From IMG/VR virus record IMGVR_UViG_3300017967_005407, positions 1-64,000 of that record: DNA of 64,000 nucleotides; one strand, given 5' to 3'. The stretch is from a virus. The notes below the pieces were generated by a model. The model had not been told where the DNA came from. It ran no database searches and saw only the letters and a program-made list of their open reading frames with translations. Positions 27,765 to 37,349 of this stretch are shown piece after piece; the stretch's first letter is position 1; the number at the start of each line of letters is the position of its first letter. The position numbers and the translations under genes were made by a program.

Positions 27765-29761
27765 TGGCATACCAGATTAAGTTCACTGACAGTGTAAACA
27801 AAGGCGAAATTGAAGTTGTTGAAAAAGAAATTAACACAGATACAAGTTTGCGTTTGCCTGGCAGAGGCGCAACAAACTTTGGAGAAGCAGTATTAACAAA
27901 CTTTTTACATTTGCTTGAAAACTTTGCTGACAACAATCCGCCTAGTAATCCTGTTGAAGGACAACTTTGGTATGATAATACTTCTCAAAACGATACATTA
28001 AAAGTTTATGATGGTACTAATTGGGTTAGTGCAGGTGGATTAAAGAAAGGCACTGATGAGCCCGATATATCCAACAGTGTATTAGGAGATTTGTGGGTAA
28101 ACACCAGTACACAGCAACTCTACTTGTACAGCGGCAGCGGTTGGATTTTGGTAGGACCGGAAATTGCCAGCGGAACAAACACAGGTGCAAAAGCAGTTAC
28201 AATAACAGATACCGACAATGTAGATAGACAAGCAATAATCAATTATGTTGATGATGTTGCAGTTAGTATTATAGTTGGTACAACATTTACACCTAAAATA
28301 TTAATTCCTGGATTTGGACAGTTATCACCAGGCGTTAATATAAGTTCTAGTATTGATAGTACTGTTGCAAGATTTAAAGGCATAGCAGACAAAGCTGAAC
28401 AACTACTTGTAAATGGTAATCCTGTTGATGGCAATAAATTTGTTAGGAATGACGAAGCAACAATTACAACATTTCCTTTTACAGTAAGAACAAACGAAGG
28501 TATAGAAATTGGCAATACAAGAACTTTGGCATTTGAAGTAGAAGGAACTAATGCAGTTATTAGCCAAAATCAAAGCACTGGATTTTTTGATTTAAGAACA
28601 AATAATAATGGTAGCACCATTACACCTATACGAATAAAAAATAACGGAAATGTTGGTATACTTACAGCTGATCCTGTTGAAGCATTAGACGTTACCGGTA
28701 ATATTATAAACACAGGAGATATTACAACAGCAGGGGATTTAACTGTTGCAGGGATATCTAGTTTTAGTGATAACATTACAGTTACTGGTAGTGCAAATAT
28801 AAGCGGCGCACTTACAACTGATAATATTTTTCCTGAAGAAGCTGGAATAACAAATATCGGAACAAATGCAAATAGATTTAATAATATTTTTGCAAATAAA
28901 TTTACAGGAAGTTTAGTTGGCGATGTTACTGGTAATGTCACAGGTAGTTCAGGTAGTACAAATAAACTTACAAGTGCAACTACATTTAGTATGACAGGTG
29001 AAGTAAGTTCAACTAATAGCGTTGCATTTGACGGACAAACAGGCGGCTTGACCAAACAATTTACCACTCAAATTAACCAAACCTTTATTGCAGATAAAAC
29101 AGCAGTAACTACACCTGATTCTGCAGACGAAATTGTAATAAACAGACCTGGCACAGGTTTACGTAAAATTACACAATCTAATCTTGTAAGCACTATTCCT
29201 GTTATACCAATTGGTACATTAGTTCCATATGCAGGACTTACTGCCCCAACTGGATGGTTCTTGTGTGATGGATCAGAAAAAAGTTTATTAACATATGTTT
29301 TATTAGCAAATACTCTAGGTTATGATCCTGCTGATAACAACACATGGTATTGGGGAACATCTAGCAATCCTGCAACATTCTTTAATATTCCGGATCTTAG
29401 GGGTAGAATGCCAACTGGTATATCTTCGAGTTTAACTGGACCAAACAGATTAGTTAGTGATCCGGCACTTGGCCAAATGGGCGGAATCGGCGGCGAAGAA
29501 AGTGTTGTTTTAGATATAAACAATATACCAGATCACACGCATAACCTAGAAAGTGATGCAGGAGACACTTATTATGCAGTCAGTAAAGTTGACAACAGTG
29601 GCGAAACAGATGTGGATTTATATACACAAGAGGTTTCATCAAATGCTGCTAGTGGTATCACTACAACAGGAGGCGTAGATAATCCAACATTAGCTTCTAG
29701 TGTAGACATTACTCCGCCCTATGTTGCAATTAATTATATAATTTATCATGGAGTACTGTAA
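27764..29761 (+). CDS. Tail fibre protein with C-terminal phage collar domain
   Basis: 665 residues. Residues 1-135 form a module shared with the next two genes (GEAVLTNFLHLLENFADN, then VEGQLWYDNT and LKVYDGTNWVSAG, repeated as LGDLWVNTSTQQLYLYSGSG). The middle is a Thr/Asn/Gly-rich shaft containing GDVTGNVTG. From about residue 485 a tail-collar domain follows (IGTLVPYAGLTAPTGWFLCD, NIPDLRGRMPTGI, INNIPDHTHNL), as in T4 gp12-type short fibres. It probably trimerises and mediates host attachment. It is translationally coupled at both ends by TAATG. Confidence 0.85.
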   Translation: MAYQIKFTDSVNKGEIEVVEKEINTDTSLRLPGRGATNFGEAVLTNFLHLLENFADNNPPSNPVEGQLWYDNTSQNDTLKVYDGTNWVSAGGLKKGTDEPDISNSVLGDLWVNTSTQQLYLYSGSGWILVGPEIASGTNTGAKAVTITDTDNVDRQAIINYVDDVAVSIIVGTTFTPKILIPGFGQLSPGVNISSSIDSTVARFKGIADKAEQLLVNGNPVDGNKFVRNDEATITTFPFTVRTNEGIEIGNTRTLAFEVEGTNAVISQNQSTGFFDLRTNNNGSTITPIRIKNNGNVGILTADPVEALDVTGNIINTGDITTAGDLTVAGISSFSDNITVTGSANISGALTTDNIFPEEAGITNIGTNANRFNNIFANKFTGSLVGDVTGNVTGSSGSTNKLTSATTFSMTGEVSSTNSVAFDGQTGGLTKQFTTQINQTFIADKTAVTTPDSADEIVINRPGTGLRKITQSNLVSTIPVIPIGTLVPYAGLTAPTGWFLCDGSEKSLLTYVLLANTLGYDPADNNTWYWGTSSNPATFFNIPDLRGRMPTGISSSLTGPNRLVSDPALGQMGGIGGEESVVLDINNIPDHTHNLESDAGDTYYAVSKVDNSGETDVDLYTQEVSSNAASGITTTGGVDNPTLASSVDITPPYVAINYIIYHGVL

Positions 29762-31593
29762 TGGCATATCAATTAAACAAAACTGACGGATCTTTACTTA
29801 CAGAAATAATTGACGGTAAAATAGACGAAAACAGTACTAACTTAATTTTTATAGGTAGAAACTATAAAGGCTTTGGAGAATTTATAAATGAAAACTTTAT
29901 AAAACTTTTAGAAACTTTTGCTAATACTGCACCACCTAGTAAACCAATTAAAGGTCAGTTATGGTTTGATACTAGTGAAAATAGATTAAAAGTTTATGAC
30001 GGCACTACATTTAGAAGCACAGATAATAGTACATATACTTCACCTCAACCAACGAGTTTAGTCGAAGGTGATATTTGGATTGATAGCGAAAACCAACAAA
30101 TGTATTTTGCTACAGGTGAAGGAATTCAACTTGTAGGACCAAATTATACATCCAGCCAGTTGAAGTCAGGTCAGTTTATCGAAACTATACGAGATACAAC
30201 AGGTACTAACCAAACAATAACACAAGAATATATAAATGGAAGTTTGGTTTTGATTCACAGTAAAACTGCATTTACACCAGCTATTCCAATTAATGGATTT
30301 ACCAGTATAAAAGTAGGTACAAATGTAAGTTCTCTGTTTAACTTCCAGTTTTATGGTACAGCATCAAACAGTTTAAAACTTACAGATAGCACAGGTACAG
30401 AATATACTCAAAATGACTTTTTAACAACACAGTCGGGTCAAGGACAAAACACTACCAGCGCAGAAATTAATTTTTATAATAATAATGGTATTGTTATTGG
30501 ACAAAGTCCACTTGTAAGGATTGCAACTGGATCTGATATTTTATTTAAAGCTGAAACAGAAGATACTGATATTAAAATTCAAGTTCAGCATGATACAGAT
30601 TCTGATAATCAACCTGATGTGTTAGATGCTATTCATATAGATACAATTAATCAAAGAGTAGGTATTTTTAAAACAGATCCTGAATTCAATTTGGACGTTA
30701 CAGGTGACGCAAGAATTACAGGCAATTTACGTGTAGAAGGTGATACTACAAGTTTAGATGTAAGTAACTTACGTGTTGAAGATAAATTAATCGAGCTTGC
30801 TATTACAAGTGATAGTACATTATTAGAAGAAGCCGATGTAGATGGATCCGGAATAGCAATCAGAGTATCAGGTGATGACAAATATTGGACTTGGGAATTA
30901 GCTAATGATGCATGGACAAGTAGCACAAATATTGATATTCCTAAAGATTATGCTTATAAAATAAATGGTGTAAATGTATTAACGGCTACAAGTTTAGCTT
31001 CTAGTGTAGTAAATGCACCTGGTTTAACAAATATAGGTGTACTTGGAGATTTAACAGTTGATAATATTGATATAGATGGCAACAGAATAACAAGTAGAAT
31101 TAGCGGATTACAATTAGATAGTGTTAACACAATTAGTTTGGTAACACAACAAAAAATTGCCAATGTTGCAGAACCCACTACGTCAACTGATGTTGCTACC
31201 AAGGGTTATGTAGATACAAAATCAAATGCACAGCCACTTTACTTCAGTTTAGTAATAGATGGTATGGGTACAGGTGTTACATTACAAGCTAATGTTGGCA
31301 CTGTGTTAAATGAATTAGCGCCAGCAGCTGGATTAGCAGTTGGAACAATAGCTAAAGTTTATTGTGTTGCAAGTTCTTCAAGTACAGATCCAATTGATGT
31401 AAACACAGCAATCAGTAAAACATTTACAAACGTTGACAGTAACGGTGTACAAAACCAATCAGTAGTTGAAGACTTTAGTATTGCTGATGTATCAACAACT
31501 ATTACCACAAATTATACAAGAACAATTATGTCTTATAGTGTAAACGGTAGTAATGTTTGGACATATAGCTCAACAGTAACTTCGGCGGTATAA
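29761..31593 (+). CDS. Tail fibre protein, second paralogue
   Basis: 610 residues. The N-terminal ~130 residues are homologous to those of both neighbours (YKGFGEFINENFIKLLETF, KGQLWFDTSENRLKVYDGT). The shaft contains fibre-type strands such as NLDVTGDARITGNLRVEGDT (about residues 310-330) and a KGYVDTKSNAQPL motif near residue 485. The C-terminus is a short beta domain ending in SVNGSNVWTYSSTVTSAV. No collar or peptidase-like end is seen, so its tip differs from the first paralogue while the baseplate-docking part is shared. Confidence 0.78.
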   Translation: MAYQLNKTDGSLLTEIIDGKIDENSTNLIFIGRNYKGFGEFINENFIKLLETFANTAPPSKPIKGQLWFDTSENRLKVYDGTTFRSTDNSTYTSPQPTSLVEGDIWIDSENQQMYFATGEGIQLVGPNYTSSQLKSGQFIETIRDTTGTNQTITQEYINGSLVLIHSKTAFTPAIPINGFTSIKVGTNVSSLFNFQFYGTASNSLKLTDSTGTEYTQNDFLTTQSGQGQNTTSAEINFYNNNGIVIGQSPLVRIATGSDILFKAETEDTDIKIQVQHDTDSDNQPDVLDAIHIDTINQRVGIFKTDPEFNLDVTGDARITGNLRVEGDTTSLDVSNLRVEDKLIELAITSDSTLLEEADVDGSGIAIRVSGDDKYWTWELANDAWTSSTNIDIPKDYAYKINGVNVLTATSLASSVVNAPGLTNIGVLGDLTVDNIDIDGNRITSRISGLQLDSVNTISLVTQQKIANVAEPTTSTDVATKGYVDTKSNAQPLYFSLVIDGMGTGVTLQANVGTVLNELAPAAGLAVGTIAKVYCVASSSSTDPIDVNTAISKTFTNVDSNGVQNQSVVEDFSIADVSTTITTNYTRTIMSYSVNGSNVWTYSSTVTSAV

Positions 31594-31594
31594 G

Positions 31595-31602
31595 CATAAA
31601 TA
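31595..31602 (+). promoter_or_regulatory. Late-type promoter box for the third fibre gene
   Basis: CATAAATA resembles the late element. It lies 26 nt before the ATG at 31629, with a GAGGAAA ribosome-binding site between them. Confidence 0.6.
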
Positions 31603-31628
31603 TAGTGTAGAATGAGGAAAATCGTCAA

Positions 31629-33143
31629 ATGGCATACATAATTAACAAATTTAACGGTACACAACTTTTAACAGTTGAAGACGGTACAGTTGATAATACA
31701 ACAGATCTAAAATTTGTAGGAAAAAACTACAGTGGATATGGTGAAATACAAAACGAAAATTATTTGTTTTTACTAGAAAATTTTGCAGGAACAGCTTCGC
31801 CTACTAAGGCAATCAGTGGTCAGATTTGGTTTGATGCATCTTTGAATAAATTAAAATTTTATACAGGATCTCAATGGAAAAACACTGGAGGTTCTGAAGT
31901 AAGCAGTAGTGCTCCAACAGGTTTGACTGTAGGTGATTTTTGGTTTAATAATGCCACAAACCAATTATATGCTAGAACTTCACAAGACGATTTTGTACTA
32001 GTAGGTCCACAAGCAGCAGGTGACGGACAAACACAAATGCGCAGTATTGATGTTGTTGATACTGGTAACACTAGTAAAGCTATTATAGCAGCATTGGTAA
32101 ATGACAATGTGCAATTTGTTATAAGTGATGAAGAATTTACACTCAAATCTACACAAGATTCTAATGTTCCTGTCGGAGTAAACAGTACTAATTTTCCAAA
32201 GATCAAAAAAGGTTTAACATTAATTAATACTGATTCTATTGGTGTTACTACAAATGCAGGACAAACAAACGAACCTGTGCTTTGGGCAACAGCTAGTGAT
32301 GCACTTAGATTAGGCGGCATTCCTGCTGCTGATTATATTACTGTAAATGAAACAGATTTTACTAACCTAGTAACTTTTGACGATATTGGTTTTAGAGTAG
32401 GTGATAGTAATGATTTAGCAGTAAAAGTTGTTGACGGAAATGTTGGACAAATTGAAAATACAGTTGGCGAAGAAGTACGTTTAGGTGCAAAATTAAATAC
32501 AGATACAAACGCTAAAGTAATTGCAAAAGTAATTCATAACAATGAAAGAAAAGGTATTTTACCAGGATTAACAGAAGCTTACAACTTGGGCATTGAAACC
32601 GAAAAGTGGAATAATGTTTGGGCAAATAATTTCAGAGGTATTGCAGACAAAGCAGATACAGTAAAATTAGGTAGTAGTTATGTAAGTGCTACCGCAGCTA
32701 GTTCAGCAGACACAGTAGTAGCTAGAGATGCTGATCAAAAAATTTACGCAGTAGAATTTGTAGGTGTAGCAAGCAGAGCTAGATATGCTGACTTAGCAGA
32801 AAAGTACACAACCGGCGAAACAGAATTACCAGCAGGTACAGCAGTAGCAGTTGGCGCAGACGATTGTTGTGAAGTAGTACCGGCTAAAGCAAGTGATATT
32901 TGCATTGGTGTTGTAAGCACAGATCCAGCGTATATGATGAATAGCGAAGCAGAAGGTCAGTACATTGGTTTAAAAGGTCGTGTGCCTGTTCGTGTAAAAG
33001 GTGCTGTTAAAAAAGGACAAGCAGTATACGCTTGGGAAGACGGAGTATGTGGTACTATACAAACAACTGGTTTAGTTGGGGTTGCATTAGAGTCAAATGA
33101 TAGCGAAGAAGAAAAACTTGTAGAATGTGTTTTAAAAACATAA
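31629..33143 (+). CDS. Tail fibre protein, third paralogue with C-terminal capping domain
   Basis: 504 residues. It shares the N-terminal docking module (YSGYGEIQNENYLFLLENF, SGQIWFDASLNKLKFYTGS). The last ~110 residues, from ARYADLAEKYTTGETELPAG through GLKGRVPVRVKGAVKKGQAV to the end, resemble the C-terminal peptidase_G2/chaperone-type domain on many phage fibres. Whether it is autocleaved cannot be judged; I see no certain Ser-Lys pair. The differing tips of the three paralogues suggest parallel receptor options or distinct positions on the baseplate. Confidence 0.75.
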   Translation: MAYIINKFNGTQLLTVEDGTVDNTTDLKFVGKNYSGYGEIQNENYLFLLENFAGTASPTKAISGQIWFDASLNKLKFYTGSQWKNTGGSEVSSSAPTGLTVGDFWFNNATNQLYARTSQDDFVLVGPQAAGDGQTQMRSIDVVDTGNTSKAIIAALVNDNVQFVISDEEFTLKSTQDSNVPVGVNSTNFPKIKKGLTLINTDSIGVTTNAGQTNEPVLWATASDALRLGGIPAADYITVNETDFTNLVTFDDIGFRVGDSNDLAVKVVDGNVGQIENTVGEEVRLGAKLNTDTNAKVIAKVIHNNERKGILPGLTEAYNLGIETEKWNNVWANNFRGIADKADTVKLGSSYVSATAASSADTVVARDADQKIYAVEFVGVASRARYADLAEKYTTGETELPAGTAVAVGADDCCEVVPAKASDICIGVVSTDPAYMMNSEAEGQYIGLKGRVPVRVKGAVKKGQAVYAWEDGVCGTIQTTGLVGVALESNDSEEEKLVECVLKT

Positions 33144-33163
33144 GTATATAAAAGGACTCTAAA

Positions 33164-34066
33164 ATGGTTAACCAAATTATTTCAGCATATAGATATAATG
33201 TTTTATTTGAAGCAATTGAAAATATATTAGGTATTCCAAGTGGAGAAGGCATTGGCTATAATCAAAATGTTGAAAGTGAACGGCTTCCTAAAACTCGTAT
33301 AGTTTATGCAGAAGACATGAATAAACTATATAATGATTATGTAGCTGTGTATGCACATCAAAATGGAACTATACCTGCAACAATTAGCACTGTATCAGAT
33401 GAAAATGAGATAACAGAGTCTTTGTATTCTGCTTATGAAACACTTTATCCTCTATTGTTTACAAATAGATTTGATGCAGATGCATCGCAAATGGATTTAG
33501 GTGTTTCTGCAGGTATTGATAGTATTAGAACAAGCACATGGGGCGGCACAGGAACACCACAAAGTATCACACACGAATGGAGTGCTACATTTAGCAGTGG
33601 TAATAACCTAAATGGTTTTTTCAATGCAGGCGGCAGTTTTGAAATGTCTTTTTCAATGGGTTCGACTGGTAGTGATGATAAATCACAAGGCTGGGAAACT
33701 ATGTTAAACAACATAGGAAATGTTACAATTGATTATACAGGCACTACTGTTAGCGGTTCTGGTAGCCCAGCAAGCAACACTGGTATATACGATTTAACAA
33801 CTTCTTACGTAAAAATCTTTGAAAAACTAGGAACAGGAATTTATACTAATAACGATTTAGAAATATATGCCAGAAAAGACGGCAATGTAATTTATTTCAA
33901 AACTGTACTTGCTGACGAAAGCATTGGATCAGATCCAGGCGGAGTAGGGCCTATTGACGAAGTTGTTACTGGTAGAATTACTAGTTTTGTAAGACAAAAC
34001 AGACCAGTTGGTAGTTATGTAGAACTGCCTTCTCCATCATATCAAAATATCACTGTTTTCCAATAA
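33164..34066 (+). CDS. Virion structural protein A
   Basis: 300 residues, paralogous to the protein starting at 35062. Shared layout: an N-terminal helical segment (YRYNVLFEAIENILGIPSG), a second helix with AEDMNKLYNDYVAVYAHQNG, a Gly/Ser-rich beta domain with FFNAGGSFEMSFSMG, and an acidic Gly/Pro loop with PIDEVVTGRI near the C-terminus. Such proteins occur beside fibre genes in T4-like marine phages. The precise role is unknown. Its 3' end overlaps the convergent radical SAM gene by 30 bp. Confidence 0.6.
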   Translation: MVNQIISAYRYNVLFEAIENILGIPSGEGIGYNQNVESERLPKTRIVYAEDMNKLYNDYVAVYAHQNGTIPATISTVSDENEITESLYSAYETLYPLLFTNRFDADASQMDLGVSAGIDSIRTSTWGGTGTPQSITHEWSATFSSGNNLNGFFNAGGSFEMSFSMGSTGSDDKSQGWETMLNNIGNVTIDYTGTTVSGSGSPASNTGIYDLTTSYVKIFEKLGTGIYTNNDLEIYARKDGNVIYFKTVLADESIGSDPGGVGPIDEVVTGRITSFVRQNRPVGSYVELPSPSYQNITVFQ

Positions 34067-34996
34067 TTTGCCTTTGTAATCTTTTATCTTTTTAGTTGTT
34101 AAATCTGTTAAACAACTGCAAAATTCATATTGGCATTTAACTGGAACATAAGGTATGTTAAAATTCATGTCGTGTATATTTCCTAAAATAAAATTAGGAA
34201 AACATTGACTACCTATAGTAACATTGCCTTGTCTTGTTATGTTTAATGTGTCTATACCAATCCAACAAGCCCAACCTTTAAATTTATTTTTCTTTTCCAG
34301 TAAAAGTTTTTGTAAGTCTATAATATTATTGTTTTCGTCTACCATTGTAACGCCATAGTTGTCTTTTTTGATACCTGGCAATTTTATTAATGATTGCATC
34401 TGTTTTATTTGTTTAGATGTATAAGGCATAGATTCTGCTTTGTCTAAACTTACACGTAAAGGTTTGTAATCTAATCTTATGTGTTTGTTCAAGTTTTTTA
34501 AACAGTAATCATATTGTTGTAGTGCTAAATCAAAATTTTCAATATCCATACATATTTGAAAATGTATATCAAAACTTCCAGCACATGCATTAAATTTGTC
34601 TACTAAATCTACAATATTAACCTGAGCAACATGAACACTTACAACTACACTATCTATATTGTTTTGATTTTTTTGCCACCAACGTTTTGTTTTATTACCG
34701 TTTGTTAGCAACTGTACTTTGTTTTTTGGACTGATGCTTTTTACATAGGAAAAAAACTCAGGAATTTCTCGCCATATAGTTGGCTCACCACCAAATAAAT
34801 TATACACAGCAAATTTATCTGTATAAGTTGCTGCTATTTTATCAACTAAAAGTTTTGCATTTTCTAATGTAGGAAAATTGTATTTTCCGTCGTGTGCTGC
34901 TGGTTCACAATAATGGCATGCGTAATTACATCTACTACTCATATCCCAATCAATGTAAACAAAATCTCTAGATTGTGCGTAATCAAATTGATCCAT
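34037..34996 (-). CDS. Radical SAM enzyme with C-terminal SPASM-like cysteines
   Basis: 319 residues from the ATG at 34996; an upstream in-frame start would add 29 residues that do not resemble family N-termini. The SAM-binding Fe-S motif is C23-x3-C27-x2-C30 (RCNYACHYC), followed by FGGEPTIW near residue 87. The C-terminal third has further cysteines (GWACWIGID, SQCFPNFILGNI, CQYEFCSC) like a SPASM auxiliary-cluster domain. The family makes 5'-deoxyadenosyl radicals, often to modify peptides. The gene is inserted on the opposite strand between two paralogous structural genes. A late box (35001-35008) ends 4 nt before the ATG. Confidence 0.88.
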   Translation of the reverse strand: MDQFDYAQSRDFVYIDWDMSSRCNYACHYCEPAAHDGKYNFPTLENAKLLVDKIAATYTDKFAVYNLFGGEPTIWREIPEFFSYVKSISPKNKVQLLTNGNKTKRWWQKNQNNIDSVVVSVHVAQVNIVDLVDKFNACAGSFDIHFQICMDIENFDLALQQYDYCLKNLNKHIRLDYKPLRVSLDKAESMPYTSKQIKQMQSLIKLPGIKKDNYGVTMVDENNNIIDLQKLLLEKKNKFKGWACWIGIDTLNITRQGNVTIGSQCFPNFILGNIHDMNFNIPYVPVKCQYEFCSCLTDLTTKKIKDYKGKLLENSDILI

Positions 34997-35000
34997 GCAG

Positions 35001-35008
35001 TATTTAAC
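35001..35008 (-). promoter_or_regulatory. Late-type box immediately before the minus-strand radical SAM gene
   Basis: On the minus strand GTTAAATA is followed by 4 nt and the ATG at 34996. The spacing is the same as at gp25 and at the gene starting at 50009, and there is no ribosome-binding site. Confidence 0.35.
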
Positions 35009-35011
35009 CGG

Positions 35012-35041
35012 TTGACAAAAACTAGGTAAATAAAGTATACT
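35012..35041 (+). promoter_or_regulatory. sigma70-like promoter for structural protein B
   Basis: TTGACA (35012-35017), an 18-nt spacer and TATACT (35036-35041). The predicted start near 35048 leaves a short leader with a CTGGAG ribosome-binding site before the ATG at 35062. A structural gene read from a sigma70-type promoter is unusual for this module. Confidence 0.6.
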
Positions 35042-35061
35042 ATTAAGAAACTGGAGTGTAC

Positions 35062-36117
35062 ATGAGCGGTCAAGGTACAGCAATATTAGCTACTGACTTT
35101 AACAATATAAAAAGTATTTTAGAAAATAATTTTGGTATAGGTAATTATGGATTTAGCACCGGAACTGGTGCTAATGATATTCCTAATGATGTTGTAGGCG
35201 GTAGTGACCCAGCTACAAGTGATACTGTTTTGTCTGCTGATGTTGAAAGACTGTATAGCGTAGGACAACTAATACACTATCATCAAAATGGTGCAGTTAA
35301 AAGTTTATCAAGTGCCACGGGTTATGCAGATTTGCAAGTTGGAGAATTAATAGAATTTGCAGATTGGGGAGATGCTGCTAGTGTACAAGGGTTATATGAT
35401 CTTGCAAATTCTTGTGCTGCATTTAATAGGTATACTACAGAATTCAGCGGCGACTTTAGTGTTGCAAATAATAGATCGCTTCGTTTTTTGTCTGACTGGC
35501 AATCATTAAACATAATCTACATACATACATGGAACAGTGCAAACGAAATGACACACTTTTTCATGACCGGTGGAGAAGTTCGTATGAGTGTAGATATGAT
35601 TAATATAGGCACAGCGGGCGATGCTAGTTACGATAAAAACCTTAATTGGCAAACTATGATGAGTAATATGGGTACAGTCAGGTTATTCTTGCGTCCTAAT
35701 AGTGCCGGAACTGGCTACGAATGGGTTACTGAAAGTTTAAGCGGCGGTGGCACAGGAAGCATAATAGCTGATACTAACAATGCTGGACCTGCTAACAGTG
35801 GCAATGCGTATCTAGCTTATCAAAGAAACGGAGCCGGCTCAATTTATAATGACAATGAAATACGTATTACTGCAACCATATCTGCATCATCAGTGCGTTT
35901 AGAGCTTGATCTAATTGATGGAGATACAGGTACAGGTAATCCAGCAGATGGTCCATCTAGCACACCTATTGATGAACCTGTAACTGGAGATGTAAGAGCA
36001 AATAGTCAAATATCTTATGCAGATAGTACTATTACCTTAAATGATGGTACTGCTGATACAGACTTTACATTACTTGGACCTCAACCTACAACAACTACAG
36101 GTCTTTGGGCAACCTAA
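35062..36117 (+). CDS. Virion structural protein B
   Basis: 351 residues from the ATG at 35062; the GTG at 35056 also reads in frame but lies inside the GGAG ribosome-binding site. It is paralogous to protein A: an N-terminal helix (LATDFNNIKSILENNFGIGN), a second helix ending in IHYHQNGAV, the core FFMTGGEVRMSVDM matching FFNAGGSFEMSFSM of protein A, and PIDEPVTGDVR near the C-terminus. A Gly/Asn-rich loop lies between. Probably a fibre- or baseplate-associated virion protein; no enzymatic motif is visible. Confidence 0.6.
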   Translation: MSGQGTAILATDFNNIKSILENNFGIGNYGFSTGTGANDIPNDVVGGSDPATSDTVLSADVERLYSVGQLIHYHQNGAVKSLSSATGYADLQVGELIEFADWGDAASVQGLYDLANSCAAFNRYTTEFSGDFSVANNRSLRFLSDWQSLNIIYIHTWNSANEMTHFFMTGGEVRMSVDMINIGTAGDASYDKNLNWQTMMSNMGTVRLFLRPNSAGTGYEWVTESLSGGGTGSIIADTNNAGPANSGNAYLAYQRNGAGSIYNDNEIRITATISASSVRLELDLIDGDTGTGNPADGPSSTPIDEPVTGDVRANSQISYADSTITLNDGTADTDFTLLGPQPTTTTGLWAT

Positions 36118-36129
36118 ATCATATATCCG

Positions 36130-36158
36130 TTGACAATCACTTAAAAATAATATATACT
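36130..36158 (+). promoter_or_regulatory. sigma70-like promoter opening the accessory region
   Basis: TTGACA (36130-36135), a 17-nt spacer and TATACT (36153-36158). It is followed by a leader with a GGAGG ribosome-binding site (36171-36175) and the ATG at 36181, and probably drives the run of coupled genes to about 41022. Confidence 0.72.
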
Positions 36159-36180
36159 GTAACCACAATTGGAGGTTTCT

Positions 36181-36528
36181 ATGGACGAGCGTCTTGAAAA
36201 AGCATTAGACATCAGTAACTACATGGTTACATTAAACAATCAAACACGTATTTTAAAAGAAAAGTATTACGAAAATCTTGTGTATTATTTCAATGGTGCT
36301 ACTTTTACTGTTACAAGAGAGTTAATTAACTTTATCAAAGGTTTAATAGATAGTGATCAGCAATCTGTAATTATAAGCGATGATAATGATATTCCTATTG
36401 AGATTGAAAACTTAGAAGAATTTCATCAAAATATTTTGAATACATATTTTACAGCATCAAATGAATACTTTGTTGAATACAACAAAATGAAAAGTAATAG
36501 AAACGTTGAAGGTATTTTAGATATATGA
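36181..36528 (+). CDS. Conserved hypothetical protein
   Basis: 115 residues from the ATG at 36181, chosen over an in-frame TTG at 36169 because GGAGG sits 5 nt upstream. The protein is acidic, mostly helical by appearance, with ILKEKYYENLVYYFNG, FTVTRELINFIKGLID and a C-terminal helix of Asn/Glu/Tyr character. I recognise it only as a small protein type found in marine T4-like phages and cannot give a function. The ATGA overlap couples it to the following glycosyltransferase-like gene. Confidence 0.6.
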   Translation: MDERLEKALDISNYMVTLNNQTRILKEKYYENLVYYFNGATFTVTRELINFIKGLIDSDQQSVIISDDNDIPIEIENLEEFHQNILNTYFTASNEYFVEYNKMKSNRNVEGILDI

Positions 36529-37349
36529 GCAAAGGTGTTTTACTGTTTGCCAAAAGAAACAATGCATTAGATTATATTAAACAAGCTATATTTTGTGCTA
36601 AACGTGTAAAAAAATATTTAGACGTTCCAGTATCAATTGCTACTGATATGGTAGATGATGATAGACTTGATTTTTTTGATCATGTAATTAAATTACAGCC
36701 AAGCAATAATGATAACTCTAGAAAATTTAGAGATGGAAATCTTGCAACTAAGTTGGCAAACTTTAATAATGCAGATAGATATTTTGCATACGAATTAAGT
36801 CCTTATGACGAAACTATCGTAATGGATACAGATTACATACTTGCTAATGATAAACTTAAAAATTGTTTTGGTTCTAAACAAGATTTGATGATGTATAGCA
36901 GTGCTGTAGATTTATGTCATTGGCGTAATTTGACTGAATTTGATAGAGTAACTGATACAAGTATAAAGTTTTATTGGGCTACAGTTGTATATTTTAAAAA
37001 AACAGAAAAAACTAAATGCTTTTTTGATCTTGTGCAACACGTAAAAGAAAATTATACTCATTACAAAAGTTTGTATCAAATAATTAATCCGCTGTATAGA
37101 AATGATTTTGCCTTTAGTATTGCTGCTCATATACTAAATGGATTTACAGAAGATTTAACAATTGCAAGTTTACCAGGTAAAAAATACTTTACTACTGATA
37201 GAGATATATTGCAGAGTATTGACAATGATAAAATGATAATGTTGTTAGAAAAACAAAATCATGTTGGAGAATATACTGCAATAAAAACCAATAAACAAAG
37301 CATACATGTAATGAATAAAATTAGTTTAGAAAGAGTGATTGATGGATAA
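36525..37349 (+). CDS. Glycosyltransferase-like protein (GT-A fold, GT8-like)
   Basis: 274 residues. The N-terminus GVLLFAKRNNALDYIKQAIF starts a Rossmann-like strand-helix. A metal/nucleotide-sugar motif MDTDY lies near residues 99-103 (DETIVMDTDYILAN), preceded by ATKLANF, as in GT8-like enzymes. The order matches the next protein, its distant paralogue. It probably transfers a sugar to a virion or cell-surface component, but substrate and activity are not readable. Membrane segments and signal peptide are absent. Confidence 0.6.
   Translation: MSKGVLLFAKRNNALDYIKQAIFCAKRVKKYLDVPVSIATDMVDDDRLDFFDHVIKLQPSNNDNSRKFRDGNLATKLANFNNADRYFAYELSPYDETIVMDTDYILANDKLKNCFGSKQDLMMYSSAVDLCHWRNLTEFDRVTDTSIKFYWATVVYFKKTEKTKCFFDLVQHVKENYTHYKSLYQIINPLYRNDFAFSIAAHILNGFTEDLTIASLPGKKYFTTDRDILQSIDNDKMIMLLEKQNHVGEYTAIKTNKQSIHVMNKISLERVIDG

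Noticed and set aside
28570-29067. 165-codon minus-strand open frame inside the first fibre gene
   Set aside because: It is Val/Leu/Pro-rich low-complexity sequence, an antisense shadow of Thr/Gly/Asn-rich fibre repeats, without a start signal.
36118-36180. Intrinsic terminator after the virion module
   Set aside because: The gap holds a promoter but no GC-rich hairpin followed by a T run. I could not identify a convincing terminator here or elsewhere in the window.
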